Of a stretch of 45,953 nt of DNA, positions 1-8,045 are shown piece after piece (the stretch's first letter is position 1; the number at the start of each line of letters is the position of its first letter). The notes under the pieces were generated by a model, which saw only the letters and a program-made list of their open reading frames with translations, had not been told where the DNA came from and made no database searches. The position numbers and the translations under genes are program-made. This DNA comes from JAFDZO01 sp041859205 (lineage in GTDB: Bacteria > Bacteroidota > Ignavibacteria > Tepidaquicellales > Tepidaquicellaceae), in the NCBI GenBank assembly GCA_041859205.1, contig JBHEKU010000002.1, forward strand, positions 1 through 45,953, in the 5' to 3' direction.

Positions 1-1062
1 CATCCCGATGTATTTGAGCTTGATGCTGCATCAAACAGAGGTATAGATGACGTTCGCGCTATTCAGGACGCTGCAAAGTTTTATCCCATCAAAGGAAAGA
101 AAAAATTCTTTATAGTCGATGAAGTTCATATGCTTACAGGGGCAGCGTTCAATGCAATGCTTAAAACCCTTGAGGAGCCGCCGGAGTATCTTGTATTTAT
201 TTTAGCGACTACAAATCCCGAGAAAGTCCCGCAAACAATTTTAAGCCGCTGCCAGAGATTTATTCTGAAGCGTATTAAGATAGATGAGATAATGGGCAAT
301 ATAAAAGAGATTGCCAAAGAAGAGAAAATAAAAATTGATGAAGAGTCGTTGTTCTTAATTGCAAAACTGGGTGACGGCGCGCTGAGAGATTCACAGGGAA
401 TTTTTGATATGGCTGTTTCTTTCTGCGGAGAGAATATTAAGTTCGAAGAGCTTAATAAATTTTTAAATCTACCCGATAAAGAAACGTTCTTCAAAATCTC
501 GGATTTTATCCATGAAGGAAATTCAAAAGAAATTATTTCTTTGTTTAATTCATTGATTGACCAGGGATTCGACTTGCAGACTTTCTTTAACGGACTAATT
601 GAACATTTAAGAAATTTATTAATCATAACTTCTACGAGCAACGTTGAGCTATTAAGCGAATCCGATGTAATAAGAAGCCGTTATCTTGAGACTTCAAAAA
701 AATATACTGAAGGTCAGGTATTACGACTTCTTAAAATTTTATTTGAGAGCGAAGGAAGATTTAAATTTTCAGGCAATCAGAAATTATTGCTTGAGTCGAT
801 TTTAATAGAGCTTTGCAGAGTGAATGCAGAGGTGAAAGACTTATCTGAAATGATTGCAGTTGTAAACTCTTTAAAGAACAGAAGTGGTGAAGCAAAGCCT
901 GTAAAACAAAATTTCAGGATTACACAGTCAGTGGTAGAAGTTGATAAAGCTATAGCGAAAGAAGAAAGTAAACAAGAAGATGTAAAGAAGACTTTAGCTG
1001 AGATGATAAAAGAAATGTTTGATGCTGAGGACTACGAAATTCCGGGACAGGCTTCGAAGTAA
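1..1062 (+). CDS. dnaX: DNA polymerase III subunit gamma/tau, 5'-truncated by window
   Basis: This is the clamp-loader ATPase subunit of the replicative DNA polymerase III holoenzyme. The reading frame is already open at base 1, so the N-terminus with the Walker A motif lies outside the window; 353 codons plus stop are visible. Seen in the sequence: LDAASNRGIDDVR near the left edge, a Walker B-type DEVHM (residues 40-44 of the visible part), a sensor-1 region with ATTNPEKVP, and the SRCQRF arginine-finger motif, all typical of DnaX. The C-terminal part after about residue 300 is short and lysine/glutamate-rich, so a long tau-type extension is absent. Whether a gamma-only form is made by frameshifting cannot be judged here. 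The gene ends in a repeat-filled gap. Confidence 0.95.
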   Translation, partial: HPDVFELDAASNRGIDDVRAIQDAAKFYPIKGKKKFFIVDEVHMLTGAAFNAMLKTLEEPPEYLVFILATTNPEKVPQTILSRCQRFILKRIKIDEIMGNIKEIAKEEKIKIDEESLFLIAKLGDGALRDSQGIFDMAVSFCGENIKFEELNKFLNLPDKETFFKISDFIHEGNSKEIISLFNSLIDQGFDLQTFFNGLIEHLRNLLIITSTSNVELLSESDVIRSRYLETSKKYTEGQVLRLLKILFESEGRFKFSGNQKLLLESILIELCRVNAEVKDLSEMIAVVNSLKNRSGEAKPVKQNFRITQSVVEVDKAIAKEESKQEDVKKTLAEMIKEMFDAEDYEIPGQASK

Positions 1063-1066
1063 TATC

Positions 1067-1160
1067 TTAACCACAGAGTACACAGATTAATTACACAGAG
1101 AACACAGAGATTCTGAATTTTAGTTTTAAATTTTAGTTGTTTATCATTTCATACTCTGAG
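1067..1160. repeat. Half copy of the CACAGAG-type repeat
   Basis: TTAACCACAGAGTACACAG followed by further ACACAGAG units starts 5 bases after the dnaX stop codon. It matches the left arm of the complete inverted repeat found after the agmatinase gene. Only a weak opposite arm (ACTCTGAG near 1153) is present, so this looks like a decayed or solo arm. The boundary on the right is uncertain. Confidence 0.5.
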
Positions 1161-1203
1161 TTTTTCTATTTTGCCGAAGAATAGCGGATTTAAATTCTGA
1201 TAA

Positions 1204-1334
1204 AATTGCCATGGCTTTCAAGCCGTGGAGAAAAAATTGAGTATGTAATTTGGCTTTAGCCAAATCGGTGATTGCCCTAAAGGGCGCACTTGGTTTGTTA
1301 AATTAGTATCCACGCCTTAAAAGGCGTGGCAATT
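1204..1334. repeat. Four-hairpin intergenic repeat, copy 1
   Basis: The element is bounded by AATTGCC and GGCAATT. Inside it are four short hairpins in a fixed order: an imperfect CATGGCTT/AAGCCGTGG stem, TTGGCTTTAGCCAA, CCCTAAAGGG, and CCACGCCTT/AAGGCGTGG. A second copy with the same architecture but diverged stem bases lies at 23447-23575. Together with the half repeat before it, it fills most of the 310-bp gap between dnaX and the agmatinase gene. Confidence 0.7.
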
Positions 1335-1372
1335 TAAATATAAAATTAGAATACTCCATTTATAAACAACCA

Positions 1373-2266
1373 ATGAAAGATAAAAAATACTACTCCATCA
1401 AGAAAAATTTTTTGGCGATAGAGGAGCAATACTCAGATTACAAAAATTCAAAAATTGCAATTTTACCTGTGCCTTATGAAGTAACGACTTCCTATGGAAA
1501 AGGAACAGCAAGAGGTCCTATGGCAATTTTAAAAGCTTCACATTATGTTGAGTTTTTTGATGAAGAATTAAATCGTGAATTATGTTTTGAAAAGGGAATC
1601 TGCTCGGTAAAGCAATTGGATATGACGGATAAAAGGGGAAGCGCAGCACTTGAATATATACAGAAGCATGTTGCCCAGTTAATAGCAGATGATAAATTTG
1701 TTGTAACGCTTGGCGGCGAGCATACAATTTCCACCGCTCCTATAAAAGCGCACTTCGATAAATATCCTGATATGACAATTCTTCACTTTGATGCTCACTC
1801 TGATTTGAGAGAGGAGTACGAAGGAACGAAATTTTCCCATGCATGCTTTGCAAAAAGAGTATCGGAGTTCACAACAAATATTACTCAAGTTGGTATACGC
1901 GCTCAAAGTATTGAGGAGTTTTCATACATTAAAGAAAAAGATATAAAGACATTTTATGCCTATGAAATCCGTAACGGAAGATACGGTGTTGACTGGCAGA
2001 ACATGGTGCTATCAACTTTAAGCGATAACGTTTACATAACATTTGATGTGGATTATTTTGATCCTTCCATTATGCCATCAACCGGAACTCCCGAGCCGAA
2101 CGGTTTATACTGGGCAGAGACAATGAATTTGCTGAAACGTTTAGGTGAGACAAAGAACGTTGTAGGATTTGATGTAGTTGAACTTGCTCCGAGAAAAGAT
2201 TTCACATATCCTGATTTCATGACAGCAAAACTGATTTATAAGATGTTGAATTACTTTATAAAATAA
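1373..2266 (+). CDS. speB: Agmatinase (ureohydrolase family)
   Basis: A cytoplasmic Mn-dependent hydrolase of the arginase/agmatinase family, which cleaves agmatine to putrescine and urea. It has 297 residues, the usual length. Metal-binding motifs are all visible: GGEH with H117, HFDAHSD with D140, H142 and D144, and FDVDYFDP with D225 and D227, followed by the agmatinase-like PSTGTPEPNG. The short N-terminal extension before the core is normal for SpeB-like proteins. No arginine decarboxylase or other polyamine gene adjoins it, so the substrate is inferred from family resemblance; guanidinobutyrase or a related activity is possible. The gene stands alone between two repeat-rich gaps. The ATG has no strong Shine-Dalgarno sequence. 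Confidence 0.85.
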   Translation: MKDKKYYSIKKNFLAIEEQYSDYKNSKIAILPVPYEVTTSYGKGTARGPMAILKASHYVEFFDEELNRELCFEKGICSVKQLDMTDKRGSAALEYIQKHVAQLIADDKFVVTLGGEHTISTAPIKAHFDKYPDMTILHFDAHSDLREEYEGTKFSHACFAKRVSEFTTNITQVGIRAQSIEEFSYIKEKDIKTFYAYEIRNGRYGVDWQNMVLSTLSDNVYITFDVDYFDPSIMPSTGTPEPNGLYWAETMNLLKRLGETKNVVGFDVVELAPRKDFTYPDFMTAKLIYKMLNYFIK

Positions 2267-2285
2267 TTTTAACTTAGACTAAAAC

Positions 2286-2446
2286 TTAACCACAGAGTAC
2301 ACAGATTATTAACACAGAGAACACAAAGAAAAAACAAAAGAATTGTGGGTTTAAAAAGTTATTAAAAATAGTTTCTAATAAGAATTAATTCTTATTAGGC
2401 AAACTCTGTGTTTTCTGTGTAGAAACTCTGTGACCTCTGTGGTTAA
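2286..2446. repeat. MITE-like inverted repeat with CACAGAG arms
   Basis: A 12-bp terminal inverted repeat, TTAACCACAGAG on the left and CTCTGTGGTTAA on the right, encloses about 137 bases. The arms continue as degenerate ACACAGAG and CTCTGTG units. There is no coding capacity. It lies between the agmatinase gene and nth, with the right arm ending 12 bases before the nth start codon, so it is probably transcribed as part of the nth 5' region. Confidence 0.75.
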
Positions 2447-2458
2447 ACAAAATCATTT

Positions 2459-3109
2459 ATGAATAAGAACGAAGTTAAAAAATATGCTCTTGTAGTAAAC
2501 AAGAAACTTGCAGAGTTATATCCGAACGCAAAGTGCCATATAGATTTCAAAAATAGTTTCGAGTTATTGATATCGACCGTTCTTGCTGCACAATGCACCG
2601 ATATCAGAGTGAATGCAACTATGGTTCCGCTTTACAAATCAAAATACAAAAAGCCTCAGGATATATTGGATGACGGCCTTGAAAATTTTCGGACTGAAAT
2701 TAAGTCTATCAACTTTTTCAACAATAAAGCAAAGGCAGTTATTGCAATTTGTGAAGTACTTGTAGAGAAGCATAAAGGTAAAGTCCCCTGTGATATGGAT
2801 GCGCTTACTGAACTTGCAGGAGTCGGAAGAAAATCAGCAAGCGTTGTGCTTGGAAATACATGCGGAGTGAAGGATGTTATAATTGTTGATACACATTTGA
2901 AAAGAGTTTCAGGCAGACTTGGCTTAATAAAAAATGAAGACCCGACTAAAATAGAATTTGAATTAAAAGAATTAATTCCACCGACTGACCAGTGGCATTT
3001 CTCAATGAGAATCGGCGAGCATGGCAGAGTTGTGTGCCACGCAAAAAAACCGAACTGTCCCGAATGCGCTTTTAATCAGTCCTGCCCATCAAGTCTTGTA
3101 AGAGCTTAG
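2459..3109 (+). CDS. nth: Endonuclease III
   Basis: A DNA N-glycosylase/AP lyase that removes oxidised pyrimidines in base excision repair. It has 216 residues, the family's usual length. The helix-hairpin-helix motif LAGVGRKSAS carries the catalytic lysine (K125), and VDTHLKR carries the catalytic aspartate (D144); their spacing matches E. coli Nth K120/D138 closely. The C-terminal [4Fe-4S] cysteine motif is complete: C193-x6-C200-x2-C203-x5-C209. The ATG follows the right arm of an inverted repeat without a clear Shine-Dalgarno sequence. The next gene starts 27 bases downstream, so co-transcription is possible. Confidence 0.95.
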   Translation: MNKNEVKKYALVVNKKLAELYPNAKCHIDFKNSFELLISTVLAAQCTDIRVNATMVPLYKSKYKKPQDILDDGLENFRTEIKSINFFNNKAKAVIAICEVLVEKHKGKVPCDMDALTELAGVGRKSASVVLGNTCGVKDVIIVDTHLKRVSGRLGLIKNEDPTKIEFELKELIPPTDQWHFSMRIGEHGRVVCHAKKPNCPECAFNQSCPSSLVRA

Positions 3110-3136
3110 TTATTTTTTAAAATAAAAATACTGACT

Positions 3137-4804
3137 ATGAAAAATCAAAGACACACTTTGGCAAAGATAATTCTGACTATTATCTTTTTATTTTCAGTTT
3201 CAGCTTATGCAGATTCTCCATATAGCCATTCGACATGTATAGTAAAGTTCAAAGATAATTCCGTTTTATATAAACAAATACGAGGCACCATTAATGCAAC
3301 TGACGGACGGAGAATTAATCTTGAGACTCTATCTTTATTAAGTTCAGAGCTTCATTCATTCGGCTTAAAATATTTTATAAAAAATATTACTGCTGCAAAA
3401 CCAAATGCAGATGAAACTGAACTTCCTGCAGGCATGCAGAGGATTTTCTTTTTTGAACTGAACAGTAAGCAAGATATGGAATCTTATATTGCGCAGCTTA
3501 AAAATGAACCGTTCATTGAATATGCAGAGTATGATTTTATAGGTTACGGAAGCGGCAAGCCTGAAGGGACAAGTGTTATTCCAAATGACCCGCAGTTTGG
3601 AAATCAATGGGGACTTAGAAATACAGGTCAGGTAATAAACAGCATTACAGGAATTGCAGGTAACGATATTAATATTGCAGGAGCATGGGATATAACAACA
3701 GGTAGTCCTAATATAAAAATCGGAGTACTTGATTCGGGAATGCCTTTGGCAGCAACTGAGTTTACGGGAAGATTAACACCCGGATATGATTTTGCAAACA
3801 ACGATAATAATCCAACCGATGATCAGGGGCACGGCTCAAATGTCGGGAGTATCATAGGAGCAAAAGGAAATAACGGTTCAGTGATGGCTGGAGTAAACTG
3901 GAACAGCAAAATAATTCCGGTAAAAATATTGGATGCAAATAATTCGGGATTATATTCTTGGTGGGTTGAAGGCATAATGTATGCAGCAGATAGCGGAGCG
4001 AAAGTTTTGAATATGAGTGTCGGCGGAAGCGGTTTCAGTCAGGCATTGCAGGATGCAGTTACGTATGCAAACTCAAAAGGTGCAATTGTAGTTGTCTGTA
4101 TGATGAACAATAACAACGCTGTGCCATATTATCCGGCTGCATTTGATAATGTTATTGCTATCGGCGCAATAAATAATCGCGGCAAGAGAGCAGTCCCTTT
4201 TTGCTGGGGCGGCGGCAGCAGTTATGGTTCGCATATAGATTTCTGCGCGCCGGGTGAAATGATACTCGGGTTGAATTATCAGAATACAAATGCAGTTACT
4301 TACTGGTGCGGAACGTCGCAGGCTACTCCTATGGTAACAGGCATAGTAAGTCTAATGCTCAGCAAAAATCCGAATCTTAGTTATTCATCAATTTATAATA
4401 TTCTTAAAGCATCTGCAATTGATACACTTGGGAATAGAAATGCAGGATGGAATCAGTTTTATGGCTGGGGCAGAATAGATGCTGCGTTTGCATTAGCACA
4501 GGTAATTCCAGCAGTAAATACAATCAGCACTGAAGTACCCGCAGAATTTTATCTATCGCAGAATTATCCGAATCCGTTTAATCCGAGCACAAAAATTTCA
4601 TTCGGAGTCTCGGTTTCTTCAGATGTAAAAATGAATGTGTATGACTTATCAGGAAAAGAAATTGCAGAGTTAGTGAATGAAAGAGTTCAGCCGGGTAAAT
4701 ACGAAGTTACATTCGATGCTTCTGCGCTTGCGAGCGGAACATACTTTCTAAGAATAAATGCAGGAAGCTATACTGAATCTAAAAAAATTACATTACTTAA
4801 ATAA
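3137..4804 (+). CDS. Secreted subtilisin-like (S8) protease with T9SS sorting domain
   Basis: A 555-residue secreted serine endopeptidase. Residues 1-25 form a signal peptide ending near SAYA. Residues 30-135 resemble the inhibitory propeptide of subtilases, ending FIEYAEYDF. The peptidase domain carries the triad D199 (VLDSGMP), H232 (DQGHGSNVG) and S394 (GTSQATP), with a likely oxyanion asparagine in the MMNNNN stretch. From about residue 473 a Por-secretion C-terminal sorting domain is recognisable by LSQNYPNPFNPSTKIS and a terminal beta-rich segment ending KKITLLK. Known for the family: such domains direct export through the type IX system and surface attachment. A second protease with the same plan is at 40776-43772. 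Confidence 0.93.
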   Translation: MKNQRHTLAKIILTIIFLFSVSAYADSPYSHSTCIVKFKDNSVLYKQIRGTINATDGRRINLETLSLLSSELHSFGLKYFIKNITAAKPNADETELPAGMQRIFFFELNSKQDMESYIAQLKNEPFIEYAEYDFIGYGSGKPEGTSVIPNDPQFGNQWGLRNTGQVINSITGIAGNDINIAGAWDITTGSPNIKIGVLDSGMPLAATEFTGRLTPGYDFANNDNNPTDDQGHGSNVGSIIGAKGNNGSVMAGVNWNSKIIPVKILDANNSGLYSWWVEGIMYAADSGAKVLNMSVGGSGFSQALQDAVTYANSKGAIVVVCMMNNNNAVPYYPAAFDNVIAIGAINNRGKRAVPFCWGGGSSYGSHIDFCAPGEMILGLNYQNTNAVTYWCGTSQATPMVTGIVSLMLSKNPNLSYSSIYNILKASAIDTLGNRNAGWNQFYGWGRIDAAFALAQVIPAVNTISTEVPAEFYLSQNYPNPFNPSTKISFGVSVSSDVKMNVYDLSGKEIAELVNERVQPGKYEVTFDASALASGTYFLRINAGSYTESKKITLLK

Positions 4805-4824
4805 ATAAAATAGAAAAATACTAA

Positions 4825-5340
4825 ATGCCAAAACCTTTCTCAGATGAAACACTATCAAAGATAGAAGTTATATTAATGGACCTTGACGGATGCCTTACAA
4901 CCGGACATATTGTTTACCTAAGCTCAGGCGAAGATTTAAAAATTTTTAATACACATGACGGTTACGGAATTGTGAGAGCAAGAAAGCTCGGGATGAAGTT
5001 CGGAGTGATAAGCGGGATGAGTTCGCTTGTGAACCAAAGAAGAGTTGAAAGATTACAAATAGACCATTTGTATCAGGATGTAGACGATAAGACGCTCCCC
5101 TATAAAGAGCTTAAAGAAATGTATAAGCTTGAAGATGAAAATTTTGCATATATAGGTGATGATGAGTTTGACATAGGGTTATTGAAGCTGGTGGGATTTT
5201 CCTGCTGTCCCAATAATGGAATGTCGGAAGTAAAGAAAAATGTTGACTACATTTGCGCAAAAGACGGCGGACAGGGCTGTGTGAGAGAGATTATTGATAT
5301 GATTTTGAAAGCGAAGGGATTGCTGCCAACCCATTCTTAA
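4825..5340 (+). CDS. kdsC: 3-deoxy-D-manno-octulosonate 8-phosphate phosphatase (KdsC-like HAD hydrolase)
   Basis: A small cytoplasmic HAD-superfamily phosphatase, 171 residues, lacking a cap domain as KdsC does. Motif I is MDLDGCLTTG with D19 as nucleophile and D21 as general acid. The GDDEFD motif IV (D112, D113) binds Mg. The C-terminal KDGGQGCVREIIDMIL matches the KdsC tail that reaches into the neighbouring subunit's active site. It would release KDO from KDO-8-phosphate for LPS inner-core synthesis. The next gene begins 17 bases downstream and belongs to amino-sugar activation, consistent with an envelope-building operon. The related N-acylneuraminate-9-phosphatase family cannot be excluded from sequence alone. 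Confidence 0.8.
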   Translation: MPKPFSDETLSKIEVILMDLDGCLTTGHIVYLSSGEDLKIFNTHDGYGIVRARKLGMKFGVISGMSSLVNQRRVERLQIDHLYQDVDDKTLPYKELKEMYKLEDENFAYIGDDEFDIGLLKLVGFSCCPNNGMSEVKKNVDYICAKDGGQGCVREIIDMILKAKGLLPTHS

Positions 5341-5357
5341 TTTAAATTTTTTTACAA

Positions 5358-6551
5358 ATGAATATTATACTATTTGAAGACGGGAATTACAAGAATCTTT
5401 TCCCGATAAATATTCTCCGCCCTAACTTTGAAATAAAATGCGGAGTATCGAATCTTCTTGCAAAGCATTTAAGACGCGTTCCGGAAGGTTCGCAGGTAAC
5501 TCTGCACGTGCGTAAGACATTGCAGGAATATGTTATGATGAAATATCCCGAGGCAGCGATTAACAAAGTTGATGTGAAGAAACCGTATGTTTTTCTGAAT
5601 TCAAAAGTGATTTATTCAAAGAGCTTTTTTGAAAATCTGCCGAAGGCAAAGACCGATATAGTTTTAATAGATAAAAATAAAACAGTTTTATATGCAACAG
5701 TCTCGGGAGCGAATGTAAAAAAGATATCAGTAAAGATTTCAAAAGGCGCGCCGCTTACATTGCTTGATTTTAAAAAGCCGAAAGTAAAAGTTACTGAGTA
5801 CAAAGAGAAAGATGTGAAAGTTATTGAGTACTCATGGGACACAATGAGATTTTTAGAGGGAGAGTTGAAAAAAGAGTTGCACTTCCTCTGCAAGGATTCG
5901 AACACATTAACTCATCCGAAAGCTAAAGTTGCTCCGATAGTAATTCTTGATGACTCAGCAGGGAAAATATATGTATCCGAACATGCAGTGATTGAACCGT
6001 TCTCATATATAAAAGGACCATGTTTCATAGGTAAAAATGCACTGGTGAAATCCGGCAGCAAAATTTATGGACCGGTATCCATCGGTGAAGGCTCAAGAGT
6101 ATCGGGTGAGATTTCAGGATGTATTTTCCATGCAAGAGTAAACAAGCAGCACGATGGCTTTGTCGGCAACTCTTATTTCTCTGAGTTTGTTAATCTTGGT
6201 GCAGATACTGTAACAAGCAACCTGAAAAATAATTATTCGAAAGTAAGAGCGAAGCTCTTCAAAAAAGAATACGAAACCGACTTGCAGTTCTTAGGAAGTA
6301 TAATCGGCGACCATACGAAAATCGGCATTAACACAATGCTGAATACAGGCACGGTTATCGGGACGTTTGCAAATATTGCAGGCGGAGGATTTCCAGATAA
6401 ATTCATTGATTCGTTTTCATGGTATATCATAGGTAAAAAGCCTGTGAAGTATAAAATTCCTGATGCATTAAAGACGTGTGAAATTGTATTGAGCAGACGC
6501 GGAATAAAAATGACTAAGGAGTTTGAGAAATTAATTAAAGCAAAGTATTAA
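5358..6551 (+). CDS. GlmU-like sugar nucleotidyltransferase/acetyltransferase (Bacteroidetes-type)
   Basis: A 397-residue two-part protein. The N-terminal ~190 residues start MNIILFEDGNYKNLFPI with the RPNFEIKCG stretch typical of the alternative GlmU-like family of Bacteroidetes and relatives, rather than the classical LAAGxGTRM pyrophosphorylase motif. From about residue 215 to 360 hexapeptide repeats (IGKNALVKSG, IGEGSRVSG, IGDHTKIG) indicate a left-handed beta helix as in acetyltransferases. The proposed role is making UDP-GlcNAc from glucosamine-1-phosphate for peptidoglycan and LPS. That is an inference from family membership: whether one or both GlmU activities are present is not shown. 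It lies directly after kdsC, and a palindrome follows the stop codon. Confidence 0.75.
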   Translation: MNIILFEDGNYKNLFPINILRPNFEIKCGVSNLLAKHLRRVPEGSQVTLHVRKTLQEYVMMKYPEAAINKVDVKKPYVFLNSKVIYSKSFFENLPKAKTDIVLIDKNKTVLYATVSGANVKKISVKISKGAPLTLLDFKKPKVKVTEYKEKDVKVIEYSWDTMRFLEGELKKELHFLCKDSNTLTHPKAKVAPIVILDDSAGKIYVSEHAVIEPFSYIKGPCFIGKNALVKSGSKIYGPVSIGEGSRVSGEISGCIFHARVNKQHDGFVGNSYFSEFVNLGADTVTSNLKNNYSKVRAKLFKKEYETDLQFLGSIIGDHTKIGINTMLNTGTVIGTFANIAGGGFPDKFIDSFSWYIIGKKPVKYKIPDALKTCEIVLSRRGIKMTKEFEKLIKAKY

Positions 6552-6554
6552 ATA

Positions 6555-6580
6555 CGTTCCGACGCTCGAGCATCGGAACG
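6555..6580. repeat. CGTTCC...GGAACG palindrome
   Basis: CGTTCCGA and TCGGAACG pair around an inner GCTCGAGC, giving a nearly continuous hairpin with one C/A mismatch. It starts 3 bases after the upstream stop codon and ends 12 bases before the TTG start of the next gene. There is no T-tract on the + side. A related palindrome with the same ends (CGTTCC...GGAACGAG) is at 40686-40711. Confidence 0.65.
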
Positions 6581-6592
6581 AGGAAAAAAAAT

Positions 6593-7684
6593 TTGGGCTG
6601 GATAATAGCGTTAGGTGTAATTGTAGTATTAGTTATAAGTGTTCTTTTATTTTTGAAGTCTAACGTTTTCGGAGCGTTGCCGGAAGAAGGAAAATACTTA
6701 TCCTCGCCGAATTATAAAAACGGAGCGTTTAGAAATCTTGAAGTGACTCAAATGATGGTTCACAGCACCAATATGAATATGCTCGGAGCATTATGGAAAT
6801 TCTTAAATAAGCCGAAAGATACTGAACCGCCAAGAGCTTTGCCATTAGTGAAAACAGATTTGAAAAATCTGAATTACGATGCTCCTGCAATTGTGTGGTT
6901 TGGGCACTCATCCTATATAATCTCTTTCAAAGGAATAAATATTTTAGTTGACCCTGTTTTCAGCGGAAGAGTTTCGCCTGTTCCTATTACGGGCAAAGCG
7001 TTCAAAGGTACTAATTATTATCAGGTGGGGCATATGCCCGATATTGATATTTTGATTCTTACACATGACCATTATGACCATCTTGATTATAAAACCATCA
7101 CTGAGCTTCATCCTAAGGTAAAAAAGATATATACTTCGCTTGGTGTTAGTCCGCATTTATTAAAGTGGGGAGTTGCGCAGGGAAAGATAAACGAGATGGA
7201 CTGGAACTACTCTGAGAATGTCTCTGAAAATATTAAGTTGACTGCATTAACGGGAAGACATTTTTCGGGGAGACAGTTTAAGAGAAATCAGTCGCTTTGG
7301 AATTCCTTTGTGTTGGAGTTCTTCGGATACAAAATTTATATCGGCGGAGATTCAGGTTACGGAAAACACTTTAAAGAAATTATTTCTAATTATGGACCGT
7401 TTAATTTAGCCTTAATTGAATGCGCGCAGTACGGCGAAGGCTGGCCGTATATACATATGACTCCCGAACAAAGCCACCGGGCAGCGATAGAGATAAATAC
7501 AAAAGTGTTATTCCCGGTTCACTGGGGAAAGTTTGCTCTGGCTTTACACCCCTGGGATGAGCCGATGAAAAGATTGTTGGCTGCGAATAAAGGTAAAGAA
7601 GTTGAGATTACTACTCCGATGATAGGAGAAGTTGTGGTGATGAAAAAGGAATTGCCGAAGAGTAAGTGGTGGGAAAGGATTTAA
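6593..7684 (+). CDS. Membrane-anchored MBL-fold metallo-hydrolase (UlaG/NAPE-PLD-like)
   Basis: A 363-residue protein of the metallo-beta-lactamase fold. Residues 3-22 form one hydrophobic segment, so it is probably anchored in the inner membrane. The fold's signature is present: GHSSYII, then THDHYDHLD (HxHxDH), a later histidine in LTGRHFSGR, GGDSGYG with an aspartate ligand, and PVHWGKF with the last histidine. The arrangement resembles UlaG-like and NAPE-phospholipase D-like hydrolases; the substrate is unknown. The start must be TTG, since no ATG or GTG precedes the hydrophobic segment. The lipid-hydrolase idea is inference only. Confidence 0.85.
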   Translation: MGWIIALGVIVVLVISVLLFLKSNVFGALPEEGKYLSSPNYKNGAFRNLEVTQMMVHSTNMNMLGALWKFLNKPKDTEPPRALPLVKTDLKNLNYDAPAIVWFGHSSYIISFKGINILVDPVFSGRVSPVPITGKAFKGTNYYQVGHMPDIDILILTHDHYDHLDYKTITELHPKVKKIYTSLGVSPHLLKWGVAQGKINEMDWNYSENVSENIKLTALTGRHFSGRQFKRNQSLWNSFVLEFFGYKIYIGGDSGYGKHFKEIISNYGPFNLALIECAQYGEGWPYIHMTPEQSHRAAIEINTKVLFPVHWGKFALALHPWDEPMKRLLAANKGKEVEITTPMIGEVVVMKKELPKSKWWERI

Positions 7685-7750
7685 AAAGTTCCCGTTACGA
7701 AGCTCCGGCTTCATAAAGTTTTCAATAATATTTGATACCGCCCCCTTAAT

Positions 7751-7773
7751 CCCCCTCCTTCTAAAGGAGGGGG
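7751..7773. repeat. CCCCCTCCTT hairpin, copy 1
   Basis: A perfect 10-bp stem, CCCCCTCCTT against AAGGAGGGGG, with a 3-base loop. The same stem with a different loop is at 38129-38151. In both places it lies upstream of the CTCATTCCCAAAC repeat, so the two seem to travel together. Confidence 0.7.
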
Positions 7774-7785
7774 AAGATGAGTGTT

Positions 7786-7892
7786 CTCATTCCCAAACTC
7801 TGTTTGGGAATGCATATATCGCGAAACTCTGTTTCGCTGCGAAGCAGAGCTTCGCGGCATAGTTCCGTCCCAAACGGGAGTTTGGGACGGAG
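7786..7892. repeat. Multi-hairpin CTCATTCCCAAAC repeat, copy 1
   Basis: Three hairpins in order: CCCAAACTCTGTTTGGG, CGAAACTCTGTTTCG (followed by a GCGAAGC/GCTTCGC stem), and CGTCCCAAAC...GTTTGGGACG. A second copy with the same order of stems is at 38299-38415. The open frames across it are by-products of the repeat and are not supported as genes. Confidence 0.75.
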
Positions 7893-7909
7893 TACTTAAA
7901 ATGCTGGAT

Positions 7910-7939
7910 GACCTGATCCCACTAAAGTGGGACCAGGTC
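7910..7939. repeat. GACCTG...CAGGTC palindrome with 14-bp arms
   Basis: Arms GACCTGATCCCACT and AGTGGGACCAGGTC pair with one mismatch around a 2-base loop. The gap from 7685 to the tRNA at 8046 (361 bp) is otherwise filled by the two repeats before it, a small CCTATT/AATAGG hairpin near 7960, and a 10-bp stem (ATTGAATAAA 7986-7995 with TTTATTCAAT 8017-8026) just ahead of the tRNA. Confidence 0.6.
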
Positions 7940-8045
7940 GCTCCCATTTTCAATCCTATTTTGCAGAATAGGGCAATTGTAGTCAATTGAATAAATTTCG
8001 AATATTGAGTATTTTGTTTATTCAATATGTTTTGCAGTACATTTT

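Noticed and set aside
7711..8025. Open frames of 104 and 69 codons on both strands over the repeat block before tRNA-Val
   Set aside because: They run through inverted repeats whose second copy at 38299-38415 does not keep the frame; the translations show only repeat-derived sequence such as SQTGVWDG.
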